Notes: generated by a model not told the origin, from the letters alone. DNA of 64,000 nucleotides from Bacteroidales bacterium (GCA_020636845.1 JACJXD010000003.1:124001-188000), one strand, 5' to 3'. Counted from the stretch's first letter, positions 27,141 through 37,657 are shown. Numbers and translations: made by a program.

Positions 27141-27791
27141 TTACTTTGTTTCGTCAGATGTTTTCTTTTTACCCGGCTTAAATTTAGATTCCTCCCCTTT
27201 TATAAGCCTCTCAATGTTTTTTTGATGAGTAAACAGCATTAAAATTGCTAACGTGAAAGCAAAAATAATTAACGAAGGATTGGTTGTTCTATAAACAAAA
27301 ATCAACACCAATGGAAAAGAAAATCCGGCAATCATAGAACTTAACGAAACATACCGAGTAATAAGCAACGATATAACCCAAATTCCAAAAACAATTAACG
27401 TTGCATAAGGTTGAAGAGCGAATACAACTCCCGATAGAACAGCGACACCCTTTCCTCCTCTAAACTGTGCAAATATCGGGAAAATATGACCTACCAATGC
27501 AGCAACACCTAGAATCAACTGAAAGTTGATAAACATTCCTGTTTGTGGAATGTAAAAATCAGTTAGGTACAACAGCCGAACGGCAAAGTAGCCTTTTAAC
27601 ACATCTACTATAAACACAAAAATCCCCGGTAACAAACCCAATACCCTAATTGTGTTTGTTGCTCCGGCATTGCCACTTCCATGTTCCCTTACATCCGTTC
27701 CATAAAATATCTTTCCTACCCACACCGAAGTAGGAATCGATCCCATTAAGTAAGCTGCAATAACAATAAGAATTTTAACCAGCAAATCCAT
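27141..27791 (-). CDS. plsY: Acyl-phosphate:glycerol-3-phosphate acyltransferase
   Basis: A 216-aa integral membrane enzyme making lysophosphatidic acid from acyl-phosphate and glycerol-3-phosphate, the first step of phospholipid synthesis. Motif 1 is in YLMGSIPTSVWVGK, motif 2 in HGSGNAGATNTIRVLG and motif 3 in FRGGKGVAVLSGV; about five membrane segments are seen. The ATG at 27791 is chosen because the longer frame to 27857 overlaps a promoter box and the pckA terminator. The start lies only five bases after that -7 box, so the mRNA may be leaderless. A charged tail (KFKPGKKKTSDETK) follows the last helix. Confidence 0.93.
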   Translation of the reverse strand: MDLLVKILIVIAAYLMGSIPTSVWVGKIFYGTDVREHGSGNAGATNTIRVLGLLPGIFVFIVDVLKGYFAVRLLYLTDFYIPQTGMFINFQLILGVAALVGHIFPIFAQFRGGKGVAVLSGVVFALQPYATLIVFGIWVISLLITRYVSLSSMIAGFSFPLVLIFVYRTTNPSLIIFAFTLAILMLFTHQKNIERLIKGEESKFKPGKKKTSDETK

Positions 27792-27796
27792 GTCCG

Positions 27797-27804
27797 CAAA
27801 GATA
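27797..27804 (-). promoter_or_regulatory. -7 element of plsY, adjacent to the start codon
   Basis: On the minus strand TATCTTTG is followed by CGGAC and then the ATG at 27791. Given the usual 5-7 base distance to the start of transcription, the mRNA would begin at or next to the ATG. Confidence 0.6.
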
Positions 27805-27846
27805 ATCTTTTTTTTACCAAAATATTGAACTATCCCAAAACGCAAA

Positions 27847-27874
27847 GGTTGCACCAATTAAGTTTGATGCAACC
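27847..27874 (-). terminator. Terminator of pckA
   Basis: On the minus strand an 11-bp stem (27874-27864 with 27857-27847, one G-U pair) encloses a 6-base loop and is followed by TTTGCGTTTT, 25 bases after the pckA stop. Confidence 0.7.
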
Positions 27875-27899
27875 CTATTGTCAGCTAAAATTTACAAAA

Positions 27900-29516
27900 T
27901 CACAATTTTGGACCTGCGGCAACTAACCGTTTTCCCCACTCGTTATCAGTAAAATTATCAAAATTTTTAATAAACTTTTGAGCCAAATCCTTGGCCGCTT
28001 TTTCCCAATCCTTAGGGTTAGCCCAAGCATTTTGAGGATTCAGCAACTTTGAATCAACTCCTTTTAACGATTTCGGGATTTGCAGATTAAAAATCGGGAG
28101 TTCTTCTAACTCCTCATTTTCGATAGAACCGTCGAGAATGGCGTTAATTATGGCACGAGTCGAAGGCAAATCGATACGCTTGCCAACACCATAAGCCCCG
28201 CCAATCCATCCTGTGTTAACCAAATATGCCTTAGAGCCATTTTGCTCCATTTTCTTTACAAGTTCGCGTGCATACACCGTTGGATGAAGCATAAGGAAAG
28301 CCTGTCCAAAACAACTGCTAAAAGTTGGCTGAGGTTCAATAACCCCTACTTCGGTTCCCGCCAATTTAGCGGTAAATCCGCTAAGAAAATGGTACTGCGT
28401 TTGATCTGATGTTAACAAAGCAACAGGAGGTAACACGCCAAAAGCGTCGGCAGTTAAAAATATTACCTTTTTAGCATGTCCCGCTTTCGAAATTGGCTTT
28501 ACAATGTTTTTTATATGGTAAATTGGATATGATACCCTTGTATTTTCAGTTTTAGCCTTTGAGTGAAAATCGATGTTCCCTGCCGAATCTACTACCAAAT
28601 TTTCCAACAAGGCATCTCGTTTTATAGCAGCATAAATATCTGGTTCTTTCTTTGGGTCTAAATCTATACACTTAGCATAGCAACCTCCTTCGAGGTTAAA
28701 CACGCCGGAATCGTCCCAACCGTGTTCATCATCGCCAATAAGGGCACGATTCGGGTCGGCCGAAAGAGTGGTTTTTCCCGTTCCCGAAAGGCCAAAGAAA
28801 ATGGCCACATCACCTTTTTCACCTACATTTGCACTGCAGTGCATAGATGCCATTCCTTTTAGAGGAAGGTAAAAGTTCATTACCGAGAAAATGCCCTTTT
28901 TCATCTCGCCACCATACCATGTTCCCCCAATTAACGCCATTCGTTCTGTTAAGTGAAATGCAACGTAAACCTCGCTATTCAAGTTTTCCTCACGCCACTG
29001 GTTATTAACTGTCTTGGACGCAACAAGGGCAACAAAGTCGGGCTTAAAGGTTTTCAACTCTTCCTCAGAAGGACGAATAAACATATTCTTAACAAAATGT
29101 GCCTGCCAAGCCACCTCCATAATAAAACGCACACTTAAACGTGTATCCTTATTTGCCCCGCAAAACGCATCGACAACATAAAGTTTTTTTCCGCTTAGCC
29201 GCTCCGCACTTACTTCCTTTAAATGATTCCAAACCTCCTGAGAAATGGGCTTATTATCGGATGTTTTCTTTCCCTTCTCTGCCCACCAAACATCCTTTTC
29301 GGTATTAGGTTCCCTAACAACATACTTATCCTTTGGAGAACGTCCCGTAAAAATTCCTGTATCGACGCTTACCGCACCTAACTTCGTTACAACGCCCTTT
29401 TCATACCCCTTTAGGTTAGGGTTAGTTTCGTGCTCATAAAGCAAATCGTAATCCGGATTGTAAAACACCTCTTCAGGCTTTACTATCCCATAAACTGAAA
29501 GATCTATATTAGCCAT
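27900..29516 (-). CDS. pckA: Phosphoenolpyruvate carboxykinase (ATP)
   Basis: From the ATG at 29516 ([11 protein letters not shown]) this is a 538-aa enzyme; a longer frame to 29570 adds a cysteine-rich extension unlike the family. The P-loop is [14 protein letters not shown] and the metal/kinase-2 motif is [10 protein letters not shown]. The substrate-binding [10 protein letters not shown] and the [11 protein letters not shown] loop are also present. It interconverts oxaloacetate and phosphoenolpyruvate with ATP; in anaerobic Bacteroidota it often runs towards oxaloacetate to fix CO2 in mixed-acid fermentation. It has its own terminator. Confidence 0.97.
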   Translation of the reverse strand: MANIDLSVYGIVKPEEVFYNPDYDLLYEHETNPNLKGYEKGVVTKLGAVSVDTGIFTGRSPKDKYVVREPNTEKDVWWAEKGKKTSDNKPISQEVWNHLKEVSAERLSGKKLYVVDAFCGANKDTRLSVRFIMEVAWQAHFVKNMFIRPSEEELKTFKPDFVALVASKTVNNQWREENLNSEVYVAFHLTERMALIGGTWYGGEMKKGIFSVMNFYLPLKGMASMHCSANVGEKGDVAIFFGLSGTGKTTLSADPNRALIGDDEHGWDDSGVFNLEGGCYAKCIDLDPKKEPDIYAAIKRDALLENLVVDSAGNIDFHSKAKTENTRVSYPIYHIKNIVKPISKAGHAKKVIFLTADAFGVLPPVALLTSDQTQYHFLSGFTAKLAGTEVGVIEPQPTFSSCFGQAFLMLHPTVYARELVKKMEQNGSKAYLVNTGWIGGAYGVGKRIDLPSTRAIINAILDGSIENEELEELPIFNLQIPKSLKGVDSKLLNPQNAWANPKDWEKAAKDLAQKFIKNFDNFTDNEWGKRLVAAGPKL

Positions 29517-29747
29517 TTTTTGGTTGATTAAGTGTCTTCTTACAAATTCAACCCTACTACAACAACACAAATATTCGTTAGAGTAGGAAAATTATAAAGT
29601 TCTTCTAATTTCCTCTTATTTTAAGCATTATAAAGAAAATAGCAGAACTTTATTGCAAATATATTCCTTTTATTTGTCGAAAACGTTTGAAATGGCATGT
29701 TGTAAATCAGCGTTTTTTAACAGGTTTTGATTTACAACTACAAATCC

Positions 29748-30638
29748 TTAATCGCTATGCTTACATCCCGGGGTTAAATTTTCGGGTTCCATATGAATAG
29801 TAGCATCAATATTCAACCGTTTAAGAATTTCCACTTCAACCTCCGATACCACTTTATGAGCCTGTTCTATAGTCCAACTATTAGGCAGCCGAACATGGAA
29901 GGTTAACTCTTTGTGCGTTATGTAATTATGAATATGAAAATGATGAGGTTCCATTCTAATTCCTTTAGAGGCAATAATATCGTTAATCTCGTCGATTAAA
30001 GTAGCAGGAACCTCTTCGCCAATAATAGACGAAAAAGTATCGGAAATTATTTTATATGCCGAATAAGCAATTAAAATGGCAACTAAAATTCCCAAAATGC
30101 CATCAATCCACCAAAAGTAGCGACTTACAAAAATACCCACAATAACAATTACCGATGAAAGGGCATCGCTTCGATGGTGCCAACCATCGGCTTGAACCGA
30201 TTTCATACCAGTTTTTTTCCCAATGAAAAAAGCATACTGCGCTAATCCCTCCTTCAACAAAATGGACACAACCGTTGCGATAATAGCCAACATTCCATAG
30301 TGTGCAGGCTGATGCGATTTTAATCGTTCAAAACCCTCTATACCAAAATATATTGCTACCAACAAAAGCATTATTCCAATGGTAAGAGTTGTTATTAACT
30401 CGGTTCTTCCATGTCCAAAAGGATGCTTTTTATCGGCAGGCTTTTGGGAGTACCGAGCCCCCACAATTACAAATATCGAACTTAACGAATCGGATAAGGT
30501 GTGCCAGGCATCTGCAATAAGGGCTAACGACCCGCTTACTACACCTGCCCAGTATTTCAGGACAAAAAGAAGCGTGTTTACTATAATTGAAACAACGCCT
30601 TCTTTTTGAGCCCCATTAAAATTGGACTCCGTTTTCAT
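29748..30638 (-). CDS. Cation diffusion facilitator (CDF) metal transporter
   Basis: A 296-aa protein with about six membrane helices. The metal site is spread over ALIADAWHTLSDSLSSI in helix 2 and WHHRSDALSSVIVIVG in helix 5, giving the usual D/D and H/D residues. The C-terminal cytoplasmic domain (DEINDIIASKGIRMEPHHFH, IDATIHMEPE) provides the dimer metal site. Members export Zn, Fe or Mn by proton antiport; the HxxxD helix-5 pattern fits zinc or iron exporters. It starts eight bases after the LysM/binding-protein gene and is the second gene of that pair. Confidence 0.92.
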   Translation of the reverse strand: MKTESNFNGAQKEGVVSIIVNTLLFVLKYWAGVVSGSLALIADAWHTLSDSLSSIFVIVGARYSQKPADKKHPFGHGRTELITTLTIGIMLLLVAIYFGIEGFERLKSHQPAHYGMLAIIATVVSILLKEGLAQYAFFIGKKTGMKSVQADGWHHRSDALSSVIVIVGIFVSRYFWWIDGILGILVAILIAYSAYKIISDTFSSIIGEEVPATLIDEINDIIASKGIRMEPHHFHIHNYITHKELTFHVRLPNSWTIEQAHKVVSEVEVEILKRLNIDATIHMEPENLTPGCKHSD

Positions 30639-30646
30639 TACAATAA

Positions 30647-32509
30647 CTATTTAACAGGAATAACTTCGTATGACGGCAAATATCGAATATAAGTTTGGTT
30701 CACATTTTTATACGTCCCAAATTTATTATCGAATTTAAACGTTGATTGTAGCATTTGCTTTTTATAGCACTTTAAACAAGGGGTAAAATCAGCGCCATAC
30801 TTCTTCATCATACTTATAAAATATATACCCAAATCGTAACCTAAAAACGAAAATTGTGTAGGTTCTAACCTGAATTCCTCGCGATAACGTCCTACAAAAC
30901 TATTTACGTCGGCTCTGGAATAATCCACATAAAACGGACTGTAAATTCTTATTCCTAGGTTAAACAAATAATCATCGTGAATATTGTGCATCCTCATCCA
31001 ACGGGAAGGCCCGTAAACTTTTGTTTTGAGGTTATAAAACGATTTAACGGCATATAGCTGTCCCAAAAAATCGGCAATAAATGGCTCGTCGTTCGATGGA
31101 ATAATTACCACGTTTTCCATATTGGGCAAAAGAACTTTTGAGAGCGAATCCTGAACATCGGCCGATTTCTCTTCCGCAATTCTATGGTCGTAACGGTAAA
31201 GTTCAACTCCGGCACTATCGGCTTTTGCGGCCAACTGTTCGTTAAAGTTCTTAATTGCCTCGGAATAAAGTGCATCCTTGTCGTTAATTACAATATACCT
31301 GCAAGAATCTTCAAATTTCAAACTATCCAAAAACAGCAACAGCATGTCCTGATAACGCTGATTTACTTCGATAAGATGCTCATGATTATTAAATTCCGTG
31401 GGGCCATTATAAAATGGCGATACTACAGGAATTTTCTGCTCATCGGAAAACGAGATTAACGGTAGCAACTCATTTTTACTCAATGGACCAAACACCAAAT
31501 TTTCGTCGTTAAGCACGCCCATCGATACCAATCCCCTTATTTCGGATGGATTATTCTTAATATCGAAAACCGATAAGTTAACAGAAACGCCCTCCTTTTT
31601 CATCGAGTCGATAGCTAATAGCAATCCCTGATAAAACTCAAGAGATGCCCGGGTTAAAGCCGACATGGGCTTTTGAGCAGTTTGAATATTTACTTGATTC
31701 GATTCAACCTCATCGTTAAACTCACTATCTTCAACCTCCTCGCGTTGAGTAAAAGGCAATAATAATGCTATGTTAAACGGTTCGCCATTATAATCGAACT
31801 CCTTTTGACACGGAAGTATTTCAACCGGTTTGGGAACTATGGTATCCTGCCTTACCTGCTTTGCTACAGGCTTTACGGGAATACGCAACGTTGTACCCAA
31901 CTTCACCCCATCCTTTATGGCTTCCCTGTTATACTGCTCAATCAACTTTACATCTACACCATATTGACGCGAAATGGCAAACAAACCCTCACGAGGTTGT
32001 ACCTCGTGCATAATAAATTCCATAGAATCTTGTGCAGGCGCCGTTACCACCGGCGTTATAACCTTACGCGGAATCAGCAATACTTGGCTTACCTGTAAAC
32101 CATCCTTCACTTCCGGATTGTTGGCAATAATTTCATCTACCGTTACATTATACGCCCTCGATATCCCAAAGAGCGTTTCCTTACGTTTTACTATATGATA
32201 TATAAATTCCTCGTTCCCTTCTATGGCCTTCGATTTCACTGGAATTTTTAATGCCTGACCGACCTTGAGCCCTGCGTATATATCGGGATTGGCAATGGCA
32301 ACCTCAGATTGTGTAACGCCATAGGCCTTGCTTATAGAGTAAAGTGTTTGACCGCTTTGAACAATATGAACGAAATATGCTTTTCCATCGATACGCACCT
32401 TATTTTTGGAAACCTCAACCTTAGGAGAAACTATTGTATCGTTCTGAGCATTAACAACAACTGCCTGAAACAAAAAACATATCAGAAAAGCAATATAAAA
32501 ACGGTTCAT
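30647..32509 (-). CDS. Periplasmic protein with three LysM repeats fused to a type 1 binding-protein-like domain
   Basis: A 620-aa protein with a signal peptide (FYIAFLICFLFQAVVVNAQ). Three LysM repeats follow: VQSGQTLYSISKAYGVTQSE (about 48-95), VKRKETLFGISRAYNVTVDE (about 105-150) and VQPREGLFAISRQYGVDVKL (about 170-215), each ending in a Leu-x-Ile-Pro. From about 240 (FNIALLLPFTQREEVED) to the end the fold looks like a type 1 periplasmic binding or LppC-like domain (LEFYQGLLLAIDSMKKEGV). LysM binds peptidoglycan, so this is probably a wall-tethered ligand-binding protein. The pattern is widespread in Bacteroidota and its function is unknown. It precedes the CDF gene by eight bases. Confidence 0.85.
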   Translation of the reverse strand: MNRFYIAFLICFLFQAVVVNAQNDTIVSPKVEVSKNKVRIDGKAYFVHIVQSGQTLYSISKAYGVTQSEVAIANPDIYAGLKVGQALKIPVKSKAIEGNEEFIYHIVKRKETLFGISRAYNVTVDEIIANNPEVKDGLQVSQVLLIPRKVITPVVTAPAQDSMEFIMHEVQPREGLFAISRQYGVDVKLIEQYNREAIKDGVKLGTTLRIPVKPVAKQVRQDTIVPKPVEILPCQKEFDYNGEPFNIALLLPFTQREEVEDSEFNDEVESNQVNIQTAQKPMSALTRASLEFYQGLLLAIDSMKKEGVSVNLSVFDIKNNPSEIRGLVSMGVLNDENLVFGPLSKNELLPLISFSDEQKIPVVSPFYNGPTEFNNHEHLIEVNQRYQDMLLLFLDSLKFEDSCRYIVINDKDALYSEAIKNFNEQLAAKADSAGVELYRYDHRIAEEKSADVQDSLSKVLLPNMENVVIIPSNDEPFIADFLGQLYAVKSFYNLKTKVYGPSRWMRMHNIHDDYLFNLGIRIYSPFYVDYSRADVNSFVGRYREEFRLEPTQFSFLGYDLGIYFISMMKKYGADFTPCLKCYKKQMLQSTFKFDNKFGTYKNVNQTYIRYLPSYEVIPVK

Positions 32510-32685
32510 ATTTAATTAATTTACAGTAGCGTTAAATTACAAAAATAGTCAGTAATTTTATCTTTCCTCATTTTTTTAGATTTTTTAGTAACCTCAACAG
32601 CACACAGCAATTAAAATCTCTGATAAACAAAAAGTTTTTAAAAACATCAAACTTTACCGTCTAATCCGTTTACATAAACTGCATC

Positions 32686-32693
32686 TATTTTTG
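32686..32693 (+). promoter_or_regulatory. -7 element of the SNF2 helicase gene
   Basis: TATTTTTG matches TAnnTTTG, 33 bases before the ATG at 32727. A short inverted repeat GTTTACATAAAC (32668-32679) lies just upstream. No -33 match was found. Confidence 0.45.
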
Positions 32694-32726
32694 TAAACTT
32701 GCTCCCGTTTTTAACTATTTTGTCCA

Positions 32727-35579
32727 ATGAGTTTTTTTGCGGTTACCATTCAGCATCACAGAGTTTTTGGCTATACATGTGGATTGTACGTACTATCGAA
32801 TCAATCGAACGATATATATACCATTGAAGAGAATGTGCTGAGCCGTCCTGCATCGAATATTCCCTCCGAATTAGCCAATATTGGCAAGGTTATAAATCAG
32901 ATTTCGGAGAACGCAGTACAAAAACAATTCGCAAAAAATTTAAAGGCCTCTGCAAACTTTGCCGACAAAGTAAATTCTGACGAAAAACTGCTAGGATACA
33001 TAAGAGAATACATAGACAGGCGTCTTTCGAAAATAGTTGAATTGACCCTAGAACTCAATCTGCCTTTATATTTACGCGATAAAACAATAAAAACGCTCAA
33101 CGAAACCAACCGGTTAAGCATCATCCCCAATTTGCTAAAACCCACCTTCAACTTTGAACAACTCGAAAGCGAACTACATTACAGCATTTCTATTCAACTA
33201 AACAAAAAAAAGATTATCCTTCAAGGCAATAATCAGGTAATATGCGATTCGCCTTGCATCATATTGATAAATAAGACGCTTTACCGATTAGATGGAATTG
33301 AAGGGAAAAAAATACAACCGTTTTTTAACAAGCCATACATATCCATAGCTGCAAATGCAGTAGAACGTTACCTTAGCACTTTTGTCAGCAACCTGTTAAG
33401 GAGCAATCTTGATGTTACCGGCGTTCCTGTTCGAGAAACGGAGGTTAAACCGGAAATACTTCTCAACCTAGAAGCAAGGCTTACCGAAGGACACTGCCTT
33501 ACATTGTGGTTCAAATACGGTTCGAGAAAATACCTTTGTAGCAAACCAACCACTCCCGAAGTTAACTTGCTAAAGGAAAACGATAAATATATTTTTACCC
33601 GTTTTAAGCGCAATAGCTCACAAGAGCAAAATACAATAGATGCCATTTCTAACCATCTGGGCATAAAAAAGGTAAGCGATGGCGAATTTTTACCCAAGGA
33701 AATACCCTCCTCACCTAACAATCTCTACGAACTTGTTGAATGGCTTAATAAAAACAGACCGAAAATATCCGAATTATCCATTGCCATTGAGCAAAACATA
33801 GAACAAAGCCAATTCTACTTAAACAACGTTGAACTATCCGTAAACACATTGGTTGGCGAAGATTGGTTCGATTTACAAGGAATGGTAAAACTCGACGGCT
33901 TCGACATTCCCTTTTCCCATTTAAAACGAAATATTCTTAGAAATATCCGTGAATTTATACTGCCCAACGGACAAGTATTTATTCTTCCCAAAGAGTGGTT
34001 CTCGAGGTATTCTCCAATAATGGCCATTGGAAAAGAAAACGAAGGCAGCATTCGGTTGCCTAAGCCTGCATTTAACCTTCTTAATGGCGATGATACAATA
34101 AACGCCAACCTTGCAGTAGGGTTAAACCGGAAACTTTCCAATGTTAGCGTTGAAGAATTTGAACTTCCGAAAACATTAAAAGTAACCTTACGCCCGTACC
34201 AACGCATAGGCTATACATGGTTAAAATTATTGGAACAGAACAATATCAACGGATGCCTTGCCGATGATATGGGGTTAGGAAAAACCATTCAAACTATAGT
34301 TCTGCTGCTATCGTCAGCAGAGGCTAACGGTTTTGCCGTAGGCTCGGGAAAAACGTCGCTTATAGTAGTACCAACTTCGGTAATTCATAACTGGGGTTCC
34401 GAATTGGCCCGCTTCGCACCGATGCTCAACTTTTTAATTCACCACGGAACGCAGCGCACAAAGTTCTATTCCAAAATTCTGGCATACCATATTGTAATAA
34501 CCTCGTACGGTACCCTCCGCAACGATATTGAACTGTTCCGACAAATAAACTTTAATTACGTTGTGCTGGACGAAAGTCAGAATATTAAGAATCCTTTTTC
34601 CAAAATATATAGAACTGCCGTAATGCTGAATGCCAAACATTCGATAAACCTGAGCGGAACGCCAATAGAAAATTCACTCCTTGACCTTTGGTCTCAAATG
34701 AACTTTTTAAACAGGGGAATGTTAGGCAGCCCGCGTTGGTTCCGAAACGAATTTCAAAATCCAATTGAGAAAAACAGCGACAAGGATAAGGAAGTTCAAC
34801 TCCAGCACATAATCAGCCCGCTTATACTTCGACGTACCAAGGAACAGGTAGTTAACGACCTGCCGCCAATAACCGAACAGGTTATATACTGCGAAATGGA
34901 GGAAACACAAAAGAAAGTATATGAAACGGAAAAGTCGAAGGTGCGGAACTCCATAATTGACAGCTTCGAGAAAAATGGCGTCGAAAAATCATCGATACAT
35001 GTACTAACCGGTTTAACACGACTTCGCCAACTGGCCAACCATCCTGCGATGTTAGATGAATATGCCGGGTTAAATTCTGGAAAGTTCGAGGAAGTAACCA
35101 CACGCATCGATAGCATTGTATCCGAAAATCATAAAATACTTATCTTTTCATCGTTTGTAAAACATTTGGAACAAATTCAACAGTATCTGGAAAACAAAAA
35201 TATAGATTATCAGAAACTTATTGGTTCTACAACAAATCGTTCCGATGTGGTACAATCGTTTCAGAACGATAAAAACAAAAAAGTCTTTCTTATTTCGCTA
35301 AAAGCAGGCGGAGTTGGGCTTAACCTTACAGCCGCCGATTACGTTTTTATTTTAGACCCTTGGTGGAATCCTGCGTCGGAAATGCAGGCAGTTTCCAGAT
35401 CGCACCGTATCGGACAAACCCACAAAGTGTTTGTTTACCGGTTTATTTCGGCCGAAACAATCGAAGAGAAAATCCTAAAACTTCAGGATAAAAAGGAGAA
35501 CATCGCCCAACTGTTCGTAAACGAGAACAATCCCCTGAAACTTACCGATAAGGACGCTGTTTTAGAACTGATAAAATAG
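32727..35579 (+). CDS. SNF2-family DNA helicase/ATPase
   Basis: A 950-aa protein. The first ~480 residues are a poorly characterised N-terminal region. The Swi2/Snf2 motor follows: LRPYQRIGYTWLKLL (Q-motif region), CLADDMGLGKTIQTI (Walker A), VVLDESQNIKNPFS (motif II as DESQ), NLSGTPIENSLLDLWSQ (motif III), and the C-terminal lobe with LISLKAGGVGLNLTAADYV and AVSRSHRIGQTHKVFVYRF (motifs V and VI). Such proteins translocate on double-stranded DNA; bacterial members (RapA or HepA-like) act on stalled RNA polymerase or DNA-bound proteins. No methylase or nuclease gene is adjacent, so a defence role is not supported. It is monocistronic. Confidence 0.93.
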   Translation: MSFFAVTIQHHRVFGYTCGLYVLSNQSNDIYTIEENVLSRPASNIPSELANIGKVINQISENAVQKQFAKNLKASANFADKVNSDEKLLGYIREYIDRRLSKIVELTLELNLPLYLRDKTIKTLNETNRLSIIPNLLKPTFNFEQLESELHYSISIQLNKKKIILQGNNQVICDSPCIILINKTLYRLDGIEGKKIQPFFNKPYISIAANAVERYLSTFVSNLLRSNLDVTGVPVRETEVKPEILLNLEARLTEGHCLTLWFKYGSRKYLCSKPTTPEVNLLKENDKYIFTRFKRNSSQEQNTIDAISNHLGIKKVSDGEFLPKEIPSSPNNLYELVEWLNKNRPKISELSIAIEQNIEQSQFYLNNVELSVNTLVGEDWFDLQGMVKLDGFDIPFSHLKRNILRNIREFILPNGQVFILPKEWFSRYSPIMAIGKENEGSIRLPKPAFNLLNGDDTINANLAVGLNRKLSNVSVEEFELPKTLKVTLRPYQRIGYTWLKLLEQNNINGCLADDMGLGKTIQTIVLLLSSAEANGFAVGSGKTSLIVVPTSVIHNWGSELARFAPMLNFLIHHGTQRTKFYSKILAYHIVITSYGTLRNDIELFRQINFNYVVLDESQNIKNPFSKIYRTAVMLNAKHSINLSGTPIENSLLDLWSQMNFLNRGMLGSPRWFRNEFQNPIEKNSDKDKEVQLQHIISPLILRRTKEQVVNDLPPITEQVIYCEMEETQKKVYETEKSKVRNSIIDSFEKNGVEKSSIHVLTGLTRLRQLANHPAMLDEYAGLNSGKFEEVTTRIDSIVSENHKILIFSSFVKHLEQIQQYLENKNIDYQKLIGSTTNRSDVVQSFQNDKNKKVFLISLKAGGVGLNLTAADYVFILDPWWNPASEMQAVSRSHRIGQTHKVFVYRFISAETIEEKILKLQDKKENIAQLFVNENNPLKLTDKDAVLELIK

Positions 35580-35597
35580 TACGAAATTCAACAAAAA

Positions 35598-35624
35598 AAG
35601 GTGTAACCATTTCGGATACACCTT
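35598..35624 (-). terminator. Terminator of purC
   Basis: An 8-bp stem (35598-35605 with 35617-35624) with an 11-base loop that can add two inner C-G pairs. On the minus strand it runs into TTTTTGTTGAA, marking it as the purC terminator. It may also slow read-through from the convergent helicase gene. Confidence 0.75.
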
Positions 35625-35645
35625 CCTACAATATTTGACAATAAT

Positions 35646-36590
35646 TTATTTTTTTAAGAAGTCGTTTACATTTTTTTCAATTCTTTTTAAAACATCAGCA
35701 CCTTCGGCCTTAACAAACTTATCACCGGTAATATGCTCGTAAAGTTCGATGTAACGCTCGGTAACCTGATTTACAAATTCGGGAGTCATTTCTGGTACTT
35801 TTTGACCTTCTTTTCCCTGAAAACCGTTTTCCATTAGCCATTCACGAACAAACTCCTTGGACAGTTGACGTTGCTCCATCCCTTTCGCTAAGCGTTCTTC
35901 GTAGCCATCGGCATAGAAATAACGTGAAGAATCGGGAGTGTGAATTTCGTCGATAAGAAATATTTTACCGTCCTTCTTCCCAAATTCATACTTGGTATCA
36001 ACCAATATTAGTCCCATTTTTGCAGCCATCTGTGTTCCACGTTCAAACAAGGCAAGGGTGTATTTTTCCAACATTTCGTAATCTGCCTTGCTTACTAACC
36101 CTTTAGCAATAATTTCGTCGCGCGAAATATCCTCGTCGTGACCCTCATCTGCCTTGGTTGTTGGAGTAATAATAGGCTTCATAAACTTCTGATGCTCTTT
36201 CATTCCGTCGGGCATCGATTCTCCGCAAATTGTACGTTTCCCCGATTTGTACTCACGCCAAGCATGTCCGGTTAGGTAACCCCTAACCACCATTTCAACT
36301 TTAAACGGTTCGCAAAGATGTCCAATAGTAACCATTGGATCGGGAGTTGCAATTTTCCAACTGGGAACAATATCGGCCGTTGCATCCAAAAACTTCGATG
36401 CAATTTGGTTAAGCACCTGTCCCTTGTAAGGAATTCCCTTTGGCAACACAACATCGAATGCCGAAATGCGGTCGGTAACCACCATAGCCAAAAATTCGTT
36501 GTTGATGTTATATACATCCCTAACCTTCCCATGATAAACACTTGTTTGCCCGGGAAATTTAAAATCGGTTCTTACAATTGCTTTTTCCAT
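35646..36590 (-). CDS. purC: SAICAR synthase (long form)
   Basis: A 314-aa enzyme of purine synthesis that joins CAIR and aspartate with ATP to give SAICAR. Conserved segments are [35 protein letters not shown] and [14 protein letters not shown]. The length matches the long, yeast-like form rather than the 237-aa E. coli type, as usual in Bacteroidota. It is followed by its own terminator and preceded by phoH with a 110-base gap. No other purine gene is in the window. Confidence 0.96.
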   Translation of the reverse strand: MEKAIVRTDFKFPGQTSVYHGKVRDVYNINNEFLAMVVTDRISAFDVVLPKGIPYKGQVLNQIASKFLDATADIVPSWKIATPDPMVTIGHLCEPFKVEMVVRGYLTGHAWREYKSGKRTICGESMPDGMKEHQKFMKPIITPTTKADEGHDEDISRDEIIAKGLVSKADYEMLEKYTLALFERGTQMAAKMGLILVDTKYEFGKKDGKIFLIDEIHTPDSSRYFYADGYEERLAKGMEQRQLSKEFVREWLMENGFQGKEGQKVPEMTPEFVNQVTERYIELYEHITGDKFVKAEGADVLKRIEKNVNDFLKK

Positions 36591-36700
36591 TTTATATTAG
36601 GTTTTTAAACTGTTACCTCTTTTGACTATGACTATCCGGCTATTCAACTTTTGTCTATAATGATTTTAACTTCGTATAATTTTCATTTTAAAGTTAAAAA

Positions 36701-37657
36701 CTACAGTTTGTTTTCCTCCGCATCCTTGTCGAATGCATTCACAATGTACTTAACCAACTTGTGCCGAATAATATCGCGTGTATCGAAATTCACCACCGAA
36801 ATTCCGTTTATATTTTTAAGCAACTTTGTTGTTCTAACCAAACCCGAATCGGCTTTGTTGGGCAAGTCTATTTGAGTAACATCGCCGGTAACAATAAACT
36901 TTGCATTTTTCCCCATACGGGTAAGAAACATTTTTAGCTGACTTAGCGTCGTGTTTTGTGCTTCATCCAAAATAACAAAAGCATTATCGAGAGTTCGCCC
37001 TCGCATATATGCCAACGGAGCAATTTGCACCGTACCGTCTTCCATAAAATCGGCCAACTTACGAAGAGGAATCATATCATGTAACGCATCGTACAAGGGC
37101 TGTAGGTACGGGTCTAACTTATCTTTCATATCTCCCGGAAGAAAGCCTAACCGCTCGCCTGCTTCAACTGCCGGACGCGTTAGAAGTATCCTTTTCACCT
37201 CCTTGTTGCGCAAAGCCCTAACAGCCAACGCTATTGCCGTGTACGTTTTTCCAGAACCTGCAGGCCCTATAGCAAAAAGTAAATCGTTCTGACTATATAG
37301 ATCAACCAGCATTCGTTGGTTTACCGTACGCGCCTTTATTACCTTTCCGTGGTTACCATACACCAGCACATCGGCGGCATCTTCCTCGGCCTGACTTACA
37401 GAATCGTCGTTTCCCTCCAGTATATCCTGAATGTTATTTTCCTTCAAGTAACCAAAGCGGTTATTAAACTCAACCATTTTCCCGATTCTGTCCTCCAACT
37501 CATCTATGGTTTCTTTGTCGCCAACAACTTTTAACTCGTTGCCACGGGCTATTAACTTAAGTTCCGGATAAAAACCGGCAATGCGTTCAAAACGGGTATT
37601 GTTTACTCCATACAAAACCAGCGGATCGATTCCTTCAATAATAATTACTCTTTCCAA
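36701..37657 (-). CDS. phoH: PhoH family ATPase (TTG start)
   Basis: A 318-aa protein. The KH-like N-terminal segment (VIIIEGIDPLVLYGVNNTRF) leads to the PhoH ATPase domain with Walker A AIGPAGSGKTYTAIALAV and Walker B FVILDEAQNTT. The domain is close to helicase cores; bacterial PhoH-like proteins are linked to RNA handling, but the role is not settled. The frame is open to an ATG at 37738, but that would lie upstream of a -7 box at 37683-37690. A TTG at 37657, directly before ERVIIIEGIDP, gives the normal family N-terminus and a leader of about 20 nt. It is transcribed towards purC. Confidence 0.9.
   Translation of the reverse strand: MERVIIIEGIDPLVLYGVNNTRFERIAGFYPELKLIARGNELKVVGDKETIDELEDRIGKMVEFNNRFGYLKENNIQDILEGNDDSVSQAEEDAADVLVYGNHGKVIKARTVNQRMLVDLYSQNDLLFAIGPAGSGKTYTAIALAVRALRNKEVKRILLTRPAVEAGERLGFLPGDMKDKLDPYLQPLYDALHDMIPLRKLADFMEDGTVQIAPLAYMRGRTLDNAFVILDEAQNTTLSQLKMFLTRMGKNAKFIVTGDVTQIDLPNKADSGLVRTTKLLKNINGISVVNFDTRDIIRHKLVKYIVNAFDKDAEENKL

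Noticed and set aside
32727..35579. SNF2 helicase as part of a phage-defence system
   Set aside because: It stands alone; no methylase, nuclease or other defence gene is adjacent, and many Bacteroidota carry this helicase as a single gene.
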